Shown piece by piece: positions 1 to 8,081 of a stretch of DNA of 64,000 bases. Both the position numbers and the translations under genes were made by a program. Source of the DNA: Verrucomicrobiaceae bacterium (GTDB lineage Bacteria > Verrucomicrobiota > Verrucomicrobiia > Verrucomicrobiales > Verrucomicrobiaceae); contig JAIXYN010000098.1 in assembly GCA_027490195.1 (NCBI GenBank), forward strand, positions 1 to 64,000. Reading direction: 5' to 3'. The notes under the pieces were generated by a model, which saw only the letters and a program-made list of their open reading frames with translations, was not told the DNA's origin and searched no databases. Positions within the stretch are counted from its first letter, which is position 1, and each line of letters starts with the position of its first letter.

Positions 1-34
1 AGTGCCGCGCGGCCTTCAACCGACGGACTTCCAT
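1..34 (-). CDS. possible 5' end of a gene leaving the window
   Basis: An ATG on the minus strand (complement of 32-34) opens a frame that stays open to the window edge and reads MEVRRLKAARH. A purine-rich AGGA lies directly upstream. Only eleven residues are visible, so no function can be assigned and the call may be wrong. Confidence 0.2.
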   Translation of the reverse strand, partial: MEVRRLKAARH

Positions 35-155
35 TTCCTGGTGATCTCTTCTCTTGCTCATCCAGCCATTCTACAACAGTTCTCGACCTTTGTCAGCCTA
101 TTATGCAAGTCTCAATAAGATGGATAACGCGTTCGCAAATCATTGGGACATTGGG

Positions 156-185
156 GCTTCATTCCTCATTCTGGTTTCGTCATTC
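156..185. repeat. short TTCGTCATT-type intergenic repeat
   Basis: A stretch just past the stop of the aminopeptidase gene resembles 3365-3410. Both share the pattern GGGGCTT, then CATTC, CATTCTG and TTCGTCATT. When translated such DNA gives 'SSFVI'-like peptides, which from memory are common in spurious ORFs of Verrucomicrobiota and Planctomycetota. The match is by eye. Confidence 0.45.
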
Positions 186-1478
186 CGCGCAGCGGTTCAT
201 CAGCGCTTCAATCTCATCCGCCTCGATCGGAATATGCGCCATGAGATCAATGTTTTCGTGTTCACCGATGAAGATGTTGTTCTCCAGGCGGACGCCGAGT
301 TTTTCCTCACGGATGTAGATGCCGGGCTCCACGGTGAAGACCATGCCTGGCTGCACGGGCTTCCACATGTGGCCCACGTCATGCACGTCGATGCCCAGCG
401 GATGCGAGGTGCCGTGCGGGAAGTATTTCTTATACGCGGGCTTGTCGGGGTCCTGCTTGGCGATGTCCTCTTCCGTGATCAATCCGAGGCCGAGCAGCTC
501 CTTTTCCATCAGCTTGCCCACTTCCTCCTGATACTCACGGATGATGACGCCGGGGCGGAGCATCTGGCAGCACTTTTTGAAGACACGCAGCACGGCGTCA
601 TAGACCTGGCGCTGGCGCGGCGTGAACTTGCCGTTCACGGGAATCGTGCGCGTGAGGTCCGCGTTGTAGTTGCCGTAGTTCGCCGCCACATCCAGCAGCA
701 GCATCTCACCGTCCTGACACTGGCAGTGGTTGGTGATGTAGTGCAGCACGCAGGCGTTGGCACCGGTGGCAATGATCGGCGTGTAGGCAAAGCCGCGCGC
801 GCGCTGGCGGATGAACTCATGGCAAAGCTCCGCCTCGATCTCGAACTCCTGGACGCCCGGTTTCACGAACTTCAGCAGGCGGTCAAAGCCATCGCCCGTG
901 ATGCGAATCGCTTCATTCAGCGCCGTGATTTCATGCGGGCTCTTGATGACTCGCAGCTCATGCATGAGCTGCGCAAGACGGCGGTAGTCATGCAGCGGAT
1001 ACTCACGCTGGCAGCGCTGCGTGAAGCGCATCTCCCGCGTCTCTGTGGGGATGGTGGCACGGGGGTGCTCGTTCGAGTTGAGGAAGACATGGTCCGCCTG
1101 ACACATGACGGCGCGGAACTGCACCTCAAAATCCTCCAGCCAGTGCACGCGTGAGATGCCACTGCGCTCCTTCGCCTGCGCCTTGCTGAGCTTCTCGCCC
1201 TCCCACACGGCGATGTGCTCGTTCGTCTCGCGCACAAACAGCATCTCCCGCTGCTTCGGATCTGCCGCATCTGGATACAGCACCAAAATCGTCTCCTCCT
1301 GATCCACGCCGCTCAGATAAAACAGATCACTGTTCTGCACAAAGCTCAGGGAGCCGTCCGCATTCGTCGGCAACACGTCATTGGCATGAACGATCACCAC
1401 CGACTGCGGCGGCAGCTTGGCATACAAATGCTGGCGGTTTGAAACAAACAGTTCGGCGGGCAGGGGTTGGTAGCGCAT
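180..1478 (-). CDS. pepP: Xaa-Pro aminopeptidase (M24B metallopeptidase)
   Basis: A 432-residue protein that should remove N-terminal residues preceding proline, probably in the cytoplasm. The N-terminal half (about 1-170) is the aminopeptidase-P non-catalytic domain. The C-terminal half is a pita-bread M24 fold with a complete dinuclear metal site: D263 and D274 (LLLDVAANYG...NADLTRT), H359 (HGTSHPLGIDVHD), E384 (FTVEPG) and E399 (GVRLEN). I start at MRYQPLP; the open frame continues 37 codons upstream, but that part looks non-coding. Length and motif order match E. coli PepP-like enzymes. The gene stands alone. Confident on family; the symbol is by homology. Confidence 0.93.
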   Translation of the reverse strand: MRYQPLPAELFVSNRQHLYAKLPPQSVVIVHANDVLPTNADGSLSFVQNSDLFYLSGVDQEETILVLYPDAADPKQREMLFVRETNEHIAVWEGEKLSKAQAKERSGISRVHWLEDFEVQFRAVMCQADHVFLNSNEHPRATIPTETREMRFTQRCQREYPLHDYRRLAQLMHELRVIKSPHEITALNEAIRITGDGFDRLLKFVKPGVQEFEIEAELCHEFIRQRARGFAYTPIIATGANACVLHYITNHCQCQDGEMLLLDVAANYGNYNADLTRTIPVNGKFTPRQRQVYDAVLRVFKKCCQMLRPGVIIREYQEEVGKLMEKELLGLGLITEEDIAKQDPDKPAYKKYFPHGTSHPLGIDVHDVGHMWKPVQPGMVFTVEPGIYIREEKLGVRLENNIFIGEHENIDLMAHIPIEADEIEALMNRCAE

Positions 1479-1674
1479 AGGTGTAGGGCAAGCGTCCCGC
1501 TTGCAGGAGGAGGCGATTGTGGCTGACTTTCTCCGAAAGTCGAGGCCATGAACACACTTGAGGACTCGCCTTTGCCAAGGGATGCCCAACCTGCCAAGTG
1601 AACGCCTTGCGCATTTGACGGACGCGAAGAAAGCGAAACCTTGAACTTCGGAAAGGTGAGTTTAGTTTATCAGC

Positions 1675-1884
1675 ATGCCTGTTACATCCGTGCAACCTCC
1701 TGGCGCATTTGGAGAAAAGACCGAGGGTTTGATCATTCACCCAAAACGGGAATGGATGAGCACCTTCGGGGCCTTTGCTGAAGATCCGATTTTTGAATCT
1801 GCGATGGATGCAGGTGAGGCATGGGCAAAAAAGCAGACTTGGGAGAAGGAACAGTCCATGCTGAAGCCCCATGCTGGTGCTTGA
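1675..1884 (+). CDS. putative VapB-like antitoxin
   Basis: A 69-residue acidic small protein starting MPVTSVQPPG. No DNA-binding fold was recognised by eye. It is called an antitoxin because its last 14 bases overlap the start of a PIN-domain toxin gene, the usual translationally coupled layout of VapBC pairs. The middle (GAFAEDPIFESAMD) is acidic, as expected for a toxin-neutralising tail. It would normally bind its own promoter and the toxin. The role rests on context rather than on sequence. Confidence 0.6.
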   Translation: MPVTSVQPPGAFGEKTEGLIIHPKREWMSTFGAFAEDPIFESAMDAGEAWAKKQTWEKEQSMLKPHAGA

Positions 1885-2293
1885 TGGCAACATGCTGCGG
1901 CAGTTTTTGAGCGCCTCCGAGCGAGGTGAGCGATTGCGCGTGCGAGTCGATGCATCCGGTGACGACGCGTCCCTGACAGTGGTGACCATTGAAGAATCCA
2001 TGCGTGGATGGTTGGCGGAGTTGAATCGCAGGTCCAGCATTCCACACGGGCAGATCGAGGTTTATAGACGCATGCATACAAGTGTCGAAGTGTTTGCCAA
2101 ATGGACGGTGCTGGCTTGGGATGCGGAATCATCCGATTTGTTTGTCAAGCTGCGCCGTGATGGCATCCGCATTGGGACGCATGATTTGAAGATCGCCTGC
2201 ATTACCTTGGCGCATGATGCGCTGCTGTTGACGCGAAACACGGTGGACTTTGCGCATGTGCCTGGCCTGCGATTTGAGAACTGGGCGGATTAA
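1871..2293 (+). CDS. vapC: PIN-domain ribonuclease toxin, VapC family
   Basis: A 140-residue PIN-domain protein, predicted Mg2+-dependent RNase toxin. Visible features are the first acidic residue D5 (MLVLDGN, where most relatives have LDTN), E41/E42 in TIEES, D105 in IGTHDLKIA, and the C-terminal TRNTVDFAHVPGLRFENW strand typical of VapC (D126). It overlaps the upstream small gene by 14 bases, so the two form a toxin-antitoxin operon. All acidic positions seem intact, so it is probably active. The GN after the first Asp is a minor departure from the TN consensus. Confidence 0.86.
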   Translation: MLVLDGNMLRQFLSASERGERLRVRVDASGDDASLTVVTIEESMRGWLAELNRRSSIPHGQIEVYRRMHTSVEVFAKWTVLAWDAESSDLFVKLRRDGIRIGTHDLKIACITLAHDALLLTRNTVDFAHVPGLRFENWAD

Positions 2294-2299
2294 GTGCCT

Positions 2300-3382
2300 T
2301 TATTGCGCCGGCACCGCCTTTGGCGGGTGGCGGTCGGCCTTGATCCACTGCTGGGCCTCGGTCCAGAAGGCTTCCACAGGGAGGGCAAAGGTGGTGACGC
2401 GGTCCACACGGGCGATGTTGATGCCGACGACCTTGCCTTCGAGCGTGGCCACCGGGCCGCCCATGTCGGCGGGGAGAAGGGGAATGTCGTGCTGGAGGAC
2501 TTCGGGGAAGTTGTCGCTGCGCAGGGAGACGCCGCCATTGGCGAAGTCCTCACCCTCCCAGTTATTCAGCACCTTGGTGCGGCTGGCGAGGCGGACCCGG
2601 CAGCTCTCCTCCTTGTCTTTGCGCAGGTAGTGGATGTCGATGATCTCACCCGGCTGGCGCTTTTTCACGATGTCATAAACGCGATCCAGAGCTGCCACCT
2701 TTTCACCTGCGATGGTGATGAGGACATCGTCTTCCTGCAAACCGGCGGCCTCGGCGGGGCTCTCGCTGGCGATGCCGACGATGCGCACCCCTTTGCCATC
2801 TTTGGACGCTTTGGCATCCATGCGGATGCCCATGGCGGCTCCCTCGCCGGGAATGCGGCGGAATTTGGCGCTTACAATGCCGATGCGCGTTTCCTTGCCT
2901 GCATCTGCCACACTGCACAGCCACTGGCCGAGGCCGAGTGAGTGTGCGCCGCCAAACGAAACCGCGCGCAGTCCGGTGATGCCCACAGCCTGGGCCAGCA
3001 CCAGGTCCAGCCGCGTCTCACGGTGCACCTCGCGCAGATCCGCAGTGCGCCCGTCGCTGAACTTGACGCGTGTTTTCTGGAGCTCCGGCACTTCGCTGGC
3101 CTTGATCAAAACGTAGCCGTCCTCACCCACGATGGTGGCGGTGCAGAGGGGGCGGCCCAGCGTGCTCTCGATGCGCGCGCCACAGGCAATGGTCAGCGGC
3201 TTGAGTTTTTCGACTGCCGCGAGTGTGTGCTTTCCATTGGTGCGGTCCTCCTGCGGCAGAGGCAGGCGTGGCGGGTCCGCATAGATGAGAAGGGGACTGA
3301 GGAGTGCCAGCAAAGTGGAATGATGAAGCCCGAATGACCAAGCAGCCCGCGCACGGAATGCGGTGGGGCTTTCCTTCGTCAT
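2300..3382 (-). CDS. exported trypsin-like pseudo-protease with an inserted PDZ domain
   Basis: About 360 residues from the chosen start MTKESPTAF; the frame is open to 3454, but the extra 24 codons lie mainly in the upstream gene's end and the repeat at 3365-3410. A hydrophobic signal segment (STLLALLSPLLIYA) ends near residue 35. The first barrel resembles an S1C/HtrA protease, but the TAAHV box reads IKASEV (93-98). The serine loop reads ADMGGP (305-310) instead of GxSGGP. The catalytic His and Ser are therefore absent. A PDZ-like stretch (about 190-266) lies between the GIVSA strand and the GGP loop, whereas HtrA proteins carry PDZ after the protease. It follows the active protease gene by 25 bases, suggesting a regulatory or scaffold partner. 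Confidence 0.8.
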   Translation of the reverse strand: MTKESPTAFRARAAWSFGLHHSTLLALLSPLLIYADPPRLPLPQEDRTNGKHTLAAVEKLKPLTIACGARIESTLGRPLCTATIVGEDGYVLIKASEVPELQKTRVKFSDGRTADLREVHRETRLDLVLAQAVGITGLRAVSFGGAHSLGLGQWLCSVADAGKETRIGIVSAKFRRIPGEGAAMGIRMDAKASKDGKGVRIVGIASESPAEAAGLQEDDVLITIAGEKVAALDRVYDIVKKRQPGEIIDIHYLRKDKEESCRVRLASRTKVLNNWEGEDFANGGVSLRSDNFPEVLQHDIPLLPADMGGPVATLEGKVVGINIARVDRVTTFALPVEAFWTEAQQWIKADRHPPKAVPAQ

Positions 3383-3410
3383 TCTGAATTCGTCCTTCGT
3401 CATTTGCTTA
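3365..3410. repeat. second copy of TTCGTCATT-type repeat
   Basis: This stretch spans the 3' end of the active protease gene and the start of the pseudo-protease gene. It contains two TTCGTCATT units and is similar to 156-185. In the pseudo-protease frame it reads MTKDEFRMTKE, so it could mislead start-codon choice. Confidence 0.5.
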
Positions 3411-4397
3411 CTGTCCTTCCTCCTGTGGTTTTTGTGCCAGTTGGACGGAAACATCGCGCTCCTTGTCTTGAGTGCGCAGTCTCAGCTTGAGGGTGTCGCC
3501 TGCGGCCCGGGCGCGCACGGTGGCGCTGAACTGCTGCTGGTCGGTCATGGCTTCATCATTGACGCTCAGGATGACATCTCCGGCGCGAATCCCAGCCTTG
3601 AGTGCGGGAGAGGCTTCGATCACATCGGCAACTTCGAGATCCAGACTGTCGTTTATCACGGTCGCCACCCCGAGATAGCCGCCCGCGCCCGTGCCCCAGG
3701 TTTTGATGACCTGCGACTTCTGCATCGCCTCCCAGGAGCGGAGAAAAGGAGCCATGGAGACGTGCACGTTTTGATCCCGGCCCTCCCAGATCTGGCTGTG
3801 GATGCCGATGACTTCGCCGTTAAAATTGAAGAGCGGGCCGCCGGAGTCTCCACCCATCAGCACGCAGTCGCTGTGCAGGCTGTTGGCGGTTTGTTTGATG
3901 ATCTTGCCCACCCGCAGCACCAAGCCGCGTGCCTTGTCGTAGCCGCCGGGGTGCCCGAGCGCAAAGCACCACTCGCCCGGCTGTGCCTTGGCGACTTCGC
4001 GGCTCAGAGTCACAAAAGGCCAGGGTTTGCCCCGGTCTTTCAGCCTGGCCAGTGCGGCATCGGTCGTTTTATCCAATCCCAGAGATTTGGCAGTGGTGAC
4101 GGTGCCATCTTCCAAAATGACCTTCATGTCCTTGCCAGGGCCGTTGGGAACGTGGGCGGCCGTCAGCATCAGCCCGTCGGCGGAAATGATGACCCCGCTG
4201 GCCGTGCCGTCCCCGCTTTGGATGGCCACCAGCGCCTGCCGCACCCGGGGCAGCAGCTTTTGCACGTCATTCTGGATCTTCAGGAGCTCGGCGATGTCCG
4301 TCTTGGGAGATTGATCCAAGCTCTGGCGCTGTTCCGCCGCGCATTCGCGTCCAGACAGCAGGACCACGAGCAGTAGAAGGTGGAATGAAGTGCGCAT
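3408..4397 (-). CDS. secreted trypsin-like serine protease with C-terminal PDZ domain
   Basis: A 329-residue S1C/HtrA-type protein. MRTSFHLLLLVVLLSG is a signal peptide, which decides the start; the frame runs 18 codons further upstream. The triad is complete: H82 in LTAAHV, D113 in TTDAALARL, S185 in GGDSGGPLF. One PDZ domain occupies about 240-320 (YLGVATV...VIEASPALKAGIRAGDVIL). The expected role is periplasmic protein quality control or regulated proteolysis. It is transcribed first in a two-gene unit with the catalytically dead PDZ protein downstream. HtrA usually has a longer linker and one or two PDZ domains; this is the short single-PDZ form. Confidence 0.9.
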   Translation of the reverse strand: MRTSFHLLLLVVLLSGRECAAEQRQSLDQSPKTDIAELLKIQNDVQKLLPRVRQALVAIQSGDGTASGVIISADGLMLTAAHVPNGPGKDMKVILEDGTVTTAKSLGLDKTTDAALARLKDRGKPWPFVTLSREVAKAQPGEWCFALGHPGGYDKARGLVLRVGKIIKQTANSLHSDCVLMGGDSGGPLFNFNGEVIGIHSQIWEGRDQNVHVSMAPFLRSWEAMQKSQVIKTWGTGAGGYLGVATVINDSLDLEVADVIEASPALKAGIRAGDVILSVNDEAMTDQQQFSATVRARAAGDTLKLRLRTQDKERDVSVQLAQKPQEEGQ

Positions 4398-4469
4398 TGT
4401 GAATCTACAGAACCAACGGCTCAAGTGCAGGAAAGTTGCCAGATTTGGCACTTCTGTTCAAGACAAGTC

Positions 4470-5096
4470 TTAGTCTTCTTCAGCCGGTTCCCATAGCTTT
4501 TCCGCAGCGGGCAGCAGTGCTGATGAACCGGGCGGCACCAGAGCGATGACCAGATCCACCGGGATGATCACGCCATCGAGATCGCGGCGGAAATTGCGTG
4601 CGTGGGCATCCGTGATGAGAATGCCATCCCGTTGGCGATACCACGTCACTCCATGCACTTCGGGATTGATGATGTGGGCATCGGCCACCCGCTCAAACCC
4701 ATGGGCGTTGAAAAACGCCTCCGCATCCTCCAGGGTGGCAGGCAGGCTTTCATCCTCAGGGATGAAGGGCTGCTCCACCGCCATCTGTGGATCGCGGTCA
4801 GAGCCGGTCACCTTGCCCAAGTAATGGGTACGCATCCCGAAAACAGCCGTCATCACCGCCCAGCGGCGTAGGTACTCTGAGGGTAGCGCCGCCCGCATCA
4901 TGAGGCGGGTTTTGTTCTGAAAGGTGCGTGGGTCGAGCAGCTTCGTCTCGTCCATGATCCTGCCGTAGAAGCCAGGCAGGGTGTGTTTGATGACGGCTTC
5001 TGACTGATCAGGAATGAAAACCGTGTGCTCTCCGCCAATGAAGGAAGGCGGATAGTCCGGAATCCCGACTTCAAGCTCTTCTAAAAGCCGACTCAG
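4470..5096 (-). CDS. polyvalent-protein-kinase-like protein, probable CTG start
   Basis: The first ATG is at 4955 and would give 161 residues, but recognisable family sequence continues upstream in the same frame: FIGGEHTVFIPDQSEAVIK, a kinase N-lobe-like strand with Lys, then TLPGFYGR. No ATG, GTG or TTG occurs in frame upstream to about 5330. A CTG at 5096 overlaps the TGA of the small upstream ORF as CTGA, mimicking an ATGA coupling, and gives 208 residues. The C-terminal half has QPFIPEDESLPATLEDAEAFF and the catalytic-like ITDAHARNF...IIPVDLVIA, resembling the Ser/Thr/Tyr kinase-like domain of phage polyvalent proteins. The target is unknown. Alternatives are a 5'-decayed gene or a frameshift. 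Compare 51565-52236. Confidence 0.65.
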   Translation of the reverse strand: MSRLLEELEVGIPDYPPSFIGGEHTVFIPDQSEAVIKHTLPGFYGRIMDETKLLDPRTFQNKTRLMMRAALPSEYLRRWAVMTAVFGMRTHYLGKVTGSDRDPQMAVEQPFIPEDESLPATLEDAEAFFNAHGFERVADAHIINPEVHGVTWYRQRDGILITDAHARNFRRDLDGVIIPVDLVIALVPPGSSALLPAAEKLWEPAEED

Positions 5097-5242
5097 CTCA
5101 CTCGCGCGGGAGGCGGGGATGAGCTTGCCCGATTGGCAGCCAAAATGGAGCGAATGGCCTGCTCCCGCGAGACGCGCGGCTGATTGGAGCAGATCGCGAA
5201 CAGCTTTTTTGGATCCGTGATGATGACCGCTTTGGGCTTCAT
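5093..5242 (-). CDS. small hypothetical protein coupled to the kinase-like gene
   Basis: A 49-residue ORF (MKPKAVIITDPKKLF...) ends with a TGA that overlaps the putative CTG start of the kinase-like gene. An in-frame ATG six codons upstream (5260) is an alternative start. No domain is recognised. The repeated layout, small ORF followed by overlapping kinase-like gene, also occurs at 51387-52236, though the two small proteins do not look alike by eye. It could be an antitoxin-type partner, or the detached N-terminus of a frameshifted gene. Confidence 0.4.
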   Translation of the reverse strand: MKPKAVIITDPKKLFAICSNQPRVSREQAIRSILAANRASSSPPPARVS

Positions 5243-5377
5243 AGGCAGTACGAATAGCATGAGTGCCGCATATCCGCCAACGGGAAAAAGTCTGCCTAGG
5301 GAAGACTGATTCCCCGGTTGAACATCCTCCCGCCCTGCGCTTCTCTCGGGCGTCTTACCCCCAATCACTCTCTTTTC

Positions 5378-6754
5378 ATGAACTACGACCTCATCGTCAT
5401 CGGCGGCGGGCCTGCGGGCTACGTCGGAGCCATCCGCGCAGCGCAACTCGGCAAAAAAGTGGCCTGTGTCGAAAATGACCGCGCCGGGGGCACCTGCCTG
5501 AACTGGGGCTGCATTCCCACCAAGGCCCTGCTGAAGAATGCTGAGCTGTATCACACCATCACCCACCGCGCCGATGAGTTCGGCCTCAAGATCGGCAGCG
5601 TCGAGTACGACTGGTCCAAGGTCATCGGTCGCAGCCGCGGCGTCAGCGATAAGCTCAACAAGGGCATCGAATTCCTCTTCAAGAAGAACAAGGTGGACTA
5701 CCTCAAAGGCACCGCCAGCATCCCTGCCGCAGGCAAGGTCGAAGTGACCGCCGCCGACGGCACCAAGGAAACCCACGATGCGGCCAACATCCTCATCGCC
5801 ACCGGCGCGAAAACCCGCCCGATGCCCGGCTTCCCCTTCAATGGCAAGACCGTCATTGGCAGCAAGGAGGCCATGACCCTCGACAAGCAGCCGAAGAGTA
5901 TCATCGTCATCGGCGCCGGAGCCATCGGCATCGAGTTCGCCTATTTCTTCAACGCCTACGGCACCAAGGTGACCGTCGTTGAAATGCTCCCAGACATCCT
6001 TCCTGTCGAAGACACCGAAGTCAGCAAGACCCTGGAAAAGAGCCTGACCAAGTCCGGCATCCGCATCCTCACCAACACCAAAGTTACCGGCACCTCCGAA
6101 GACGGCAACGGCGTGAAGATCACCGTCGAAGGCGCTGCCAACGAAACCCTAGAGGCAGACGTCTGCCTCGTCGCCATCGGCGTGGCCCCCGTGCTGCCCG
6201 GCGGCATTGAGCTCAAGCTCTCCGACCGCGGCTGGCTCCAGACCGACGAACGCTATCAGACCTCCGTCAAAGGCATCTACGGTGCCGGCGACATCATCGG
6301 GCCACCCTGGCTCGCCCACGTGGCCAGCTACGAGGCTGTGCAGTGCGTGGAAGGTCTCTTCACCAAGCACAAGCCCAAGAAAGTCGGCGTCTTCCCCGGT
6401 TGCACCTACTGCCATCCGCAGGTGGCCAGCATCGGCCTCACCGAGCGTGCGGCCAAGGAAAAGGGCCTCAAGTTCAAGGTCGGCAAGTTCCCCTACGTGG
6501 CCAGCGGCAAGGCACTCGCCGCCGCCGAGCCCGAAGGCTTCGTCAAGATCCTCTACGGCGAACCGCACGGTGAGATCATCGGCGCACACATCATCGGCAG
6601 CGAAAGCACCGAGATGATCGCCGAGATCGGCCTCGCCATGAACCTCGAAGCCACCTGGGACGAAATCGAAGCCACCATCCACGCCCATCCGACCCTGTCC
6701 GAGATGGTCAAGGAGGCCACGGAAGTCGCCAAGGGGCATCCGATTCACGTGTGA
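5378..6754 (+). CDS. lpdA: dihydrolipoyl dehydrogenase (E3)
   Basis: A 458-residue flavoprotein that re-oxidises dihydrolipoamide with NAD+ for 2-oxo-acid dehydrogenase or glycine cleavage complexes. FAD-binding GGGPAG (9-14), redox-active disulfide C40/C45 in GGTCLNWGCIPTK, a central NAD Rossmann motif GAGAIGIEFAYFF, a second FAD motif YGAGDI, and C-terminal catalytic H437/E442 (HAHPTLSE) are all present. Start MNYDLIVIGG is preferred over the 20-codon upstream extension. No E1/E2 genes are adjacent, so its partner complexes lie elsewhere. It is divergent from the small ORF at 5093-5242. Confidence 0.95.
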   Translation: MNYDLIVIGGGPAGYVGAIRAAQLGKKVACVENDRAGGTCLNWGCIPTKALLKNAELYHTITHRADEFGLKIGSVEYDWSKVIGRSRGVSDKLNKGIEFLFKKNKVDYLKGTASIPAAGKVEVTAADGTKETHDAANILIATGAKTRPMPGFPFNGKTVIGSKEAMTLDKQPKSIIVIGAGAIGIEFAYFFNAYGTKVTVVEMLPDILPVEDTEVSKTLEKSLTKSGIRILTNTKVTGTSEDGNGVKITVEGAANETLEADVCLVAIGVAPVLPGGIELKLSDRGWLQTDERYQTSVKGIYGAGDIIGPPWLAHVASYEAVQCVEGLFTKHKPKKVGVFPGCTYCHPQVASIGLTERAAKEKGLKFKVGKFPYVASGKALAAAEPEGFVKILYGEPHGEIIGAHIIGSESTEMIAEIGLAMNLEATWDEIEATIHAHPTLSEMVKEATEVAKGHPIHV

Positions 6755-6780
6755 GCCTTTGATGTCTTCGTTCAAGAGAC

Positions 6781-7713
6781 ATGACAAAGCTCTTCATCAG
6801 CCATGCATGGGAGGATAAAGCCGATTTGGTGGAACCTCTCGTGCGGGCTCTTGGAGAAGAACCAGACTTTGAAGTTTGGTATGACAAACACTCCCTGACT
6901 ATGGGAGACGGGCTGCGCGAAAAAATCAGCCAAGGATTGAGGGAGTGCGACTACGGGGTCGTTGTATTGAGTAAATATTTCTTCGCAAAAAAATGGCCTC
7001 AAAATGAATTGGACGGTTTGCTTGAGCTTGAGACAGCCCAAAGGAAACTAATATTGCCAATCTGGAAAAATGTTACCAGAGAAGACATCATGGCCTTTTC
7101 GCCAATTCTTGGCAGTCGGCTTGGTGTTCAAGCTAGTGAAGGTGTGACAGCTTTGGTTTCTGAAATTAGACGAGCCGTGCAAGCTGGAGATCGAGTTGCT
7201 TCGTTCTCGCCGTGGGACTCTCTTGCCGCAAAATTTCATTCTCTAGGCAAAGACTTGGAACATGAGGCAAAAGCAAACAAACTATCCTCTTCGAAAGAGG
7301 GAGTTGCCTTGGTCGAGTCATCGGCAAAAGATGTAATCGACATGATGGCATCAAGATTAAACCAACTTGCTTCCGGAACTTCCTCGCTCGAATTTAGGAT
7401 AGTGAAGGGTAATGATACAATTGAAATTGACTGCCCCTTACGAATTCAAGCTTGCGGCCAATATAGCAACCCCAGTTGGTACGGCGTGAGCAAAGCCTCT
7501 TTAAATTTCAAGGTTTCTAAAGACAAAGGTTTCTCTGGCGCCTCTAGACGGGATCCTATTACTCTTTCTAATTTAGAGGCACGGTGTTGGTTCGGTCCTG
7601 ATAATGAAGTTGTGTGGAGGATCGGGACGGATTGTGTTTTGAGTTCAGAACAACTCGCAATGCGTTTTATTGACGATTTGATTACGGCAATCGATAAAGC
7701 CCGTCCTCGCTGA
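6781..7713 (+). CDS. TIR-domain protein with uncharacterised C-terminal domain
   Basis: A 310-residue protein. Residues 1-130 form a bacterial TIR domain: MTKLFISHAWED at the first strand, then VWYDKHSLTMGDGL, and WPQNELDGL with E76 in the position of the NADase catalytic glutamate. Residues about 150-310 form a separate domain (LEFRIVKGNDTIEIDCP...) that I cannot assign and that may sense a ligand. Many bacterial TIR proteins degrade NAD+ or make cyclic-ADP-ribose-type signals in antiphage defence. The gene is visibly AT-richer than its neighbours (7381-7440 has 24 G/C in 60), which suggests horizontal acquisition. No other defence gene is adjacent apart from the small gene at 7828. Confidence 0.85.
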   Translation: MTKLFISHAWEDKADLVEPLVRALGEEPDFEVWYDKHSLTMGDGLREKISQGLRECDYGVVVLSKYFFAKKWPQNELDGLLELETAQRKLILPIWKNVTREDIMAFSPILGSRLGVQASEGVTALVSEIRRAVQAGDRVASFSPWDSLAAKFHSLGKDLEHEAKANKLSSSKEGVALVESSAKDVIDMMASRLNQLASGTSSLEFRIVKGNDTIEIDCPLRIQACGQYSNPSWYGVSKASLNFKVSKDKGFSGASRRDPITLSNLEARCWFGPDNEVVWRIGTDCVLSSEQLAMRFIDDLITAIDKARPR

Positions 7714-7827
7714 TTCATTGCGATCAAGCCAACGGCTTGTCGAAGACTGAGATATGCTCTCTTGCCCGACGGTTCTTTGCCTCTAACATCAGGTGAGATG
7801 TCACCCGCCGCTCATTCACTGTTGAAC

Positions 7828-8025
7828 ATGAACCGCCTGGATCGCACGGCGATCTCAGTGGGCTCATTTGAGGATCAGCGGCGCGAAGATTACGAATACT
7901 GGATGTCACGTCCAGCGCGTGAACGCTTCCTGGCTATCGAAAAACTACGACTGGTTTACTATGGAGAGTCTGCTCTCAGACGGTCTGACAGAGTTTTTGA
8001 GGTGTCTCATCTCGGAGAGAGTTGA
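7828..8025 (+). CDS. small conserved hypothetical, orphan antitoxin-like
   Basis: A 65-residue protein, MNRLDRTAISVGSFEDQ, then EDYEYWMSRPARERFLAIEKLR. From memory, this pattern (a DRTAF/I-like start, YW near residue 24, RxxAIExLR) is typical of small proteins encoded directly before nucleotidyltransferase-type toxin genes. No such partner is present here: the next gene is an exported amidohydrolase. I start at ATG 7828; an in-frame TTG at 7762 is possible but lacks family resemblance. Biological role uncertain. Confidence 0.6.
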   Translation: MNRLDRTAISVGSFEDQRREDYEYWMSRPARERFLAIEKLRLVYYGESALRRSDRVFEVSHLGES

Positions 8026-8081
8026 GATTCCAGAGCGAAACTCGACAGGGTCATCCCGTATAGGCATTCCCATCCTCCACC

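Noticed and set aside
54-1154. Long plus-strand ORF opposite the aminopeptidase gene
   Set aside because: The opposite strand encodes a complete M24 protease with all metal ligands; this frame has no recognisable motif.
1378-2040. 220-codon minus-strand ORF spanning the aminopeptidase start and VapB region
   Set aside because: It overlaps two better-supported gene sets and has no recognised domain.
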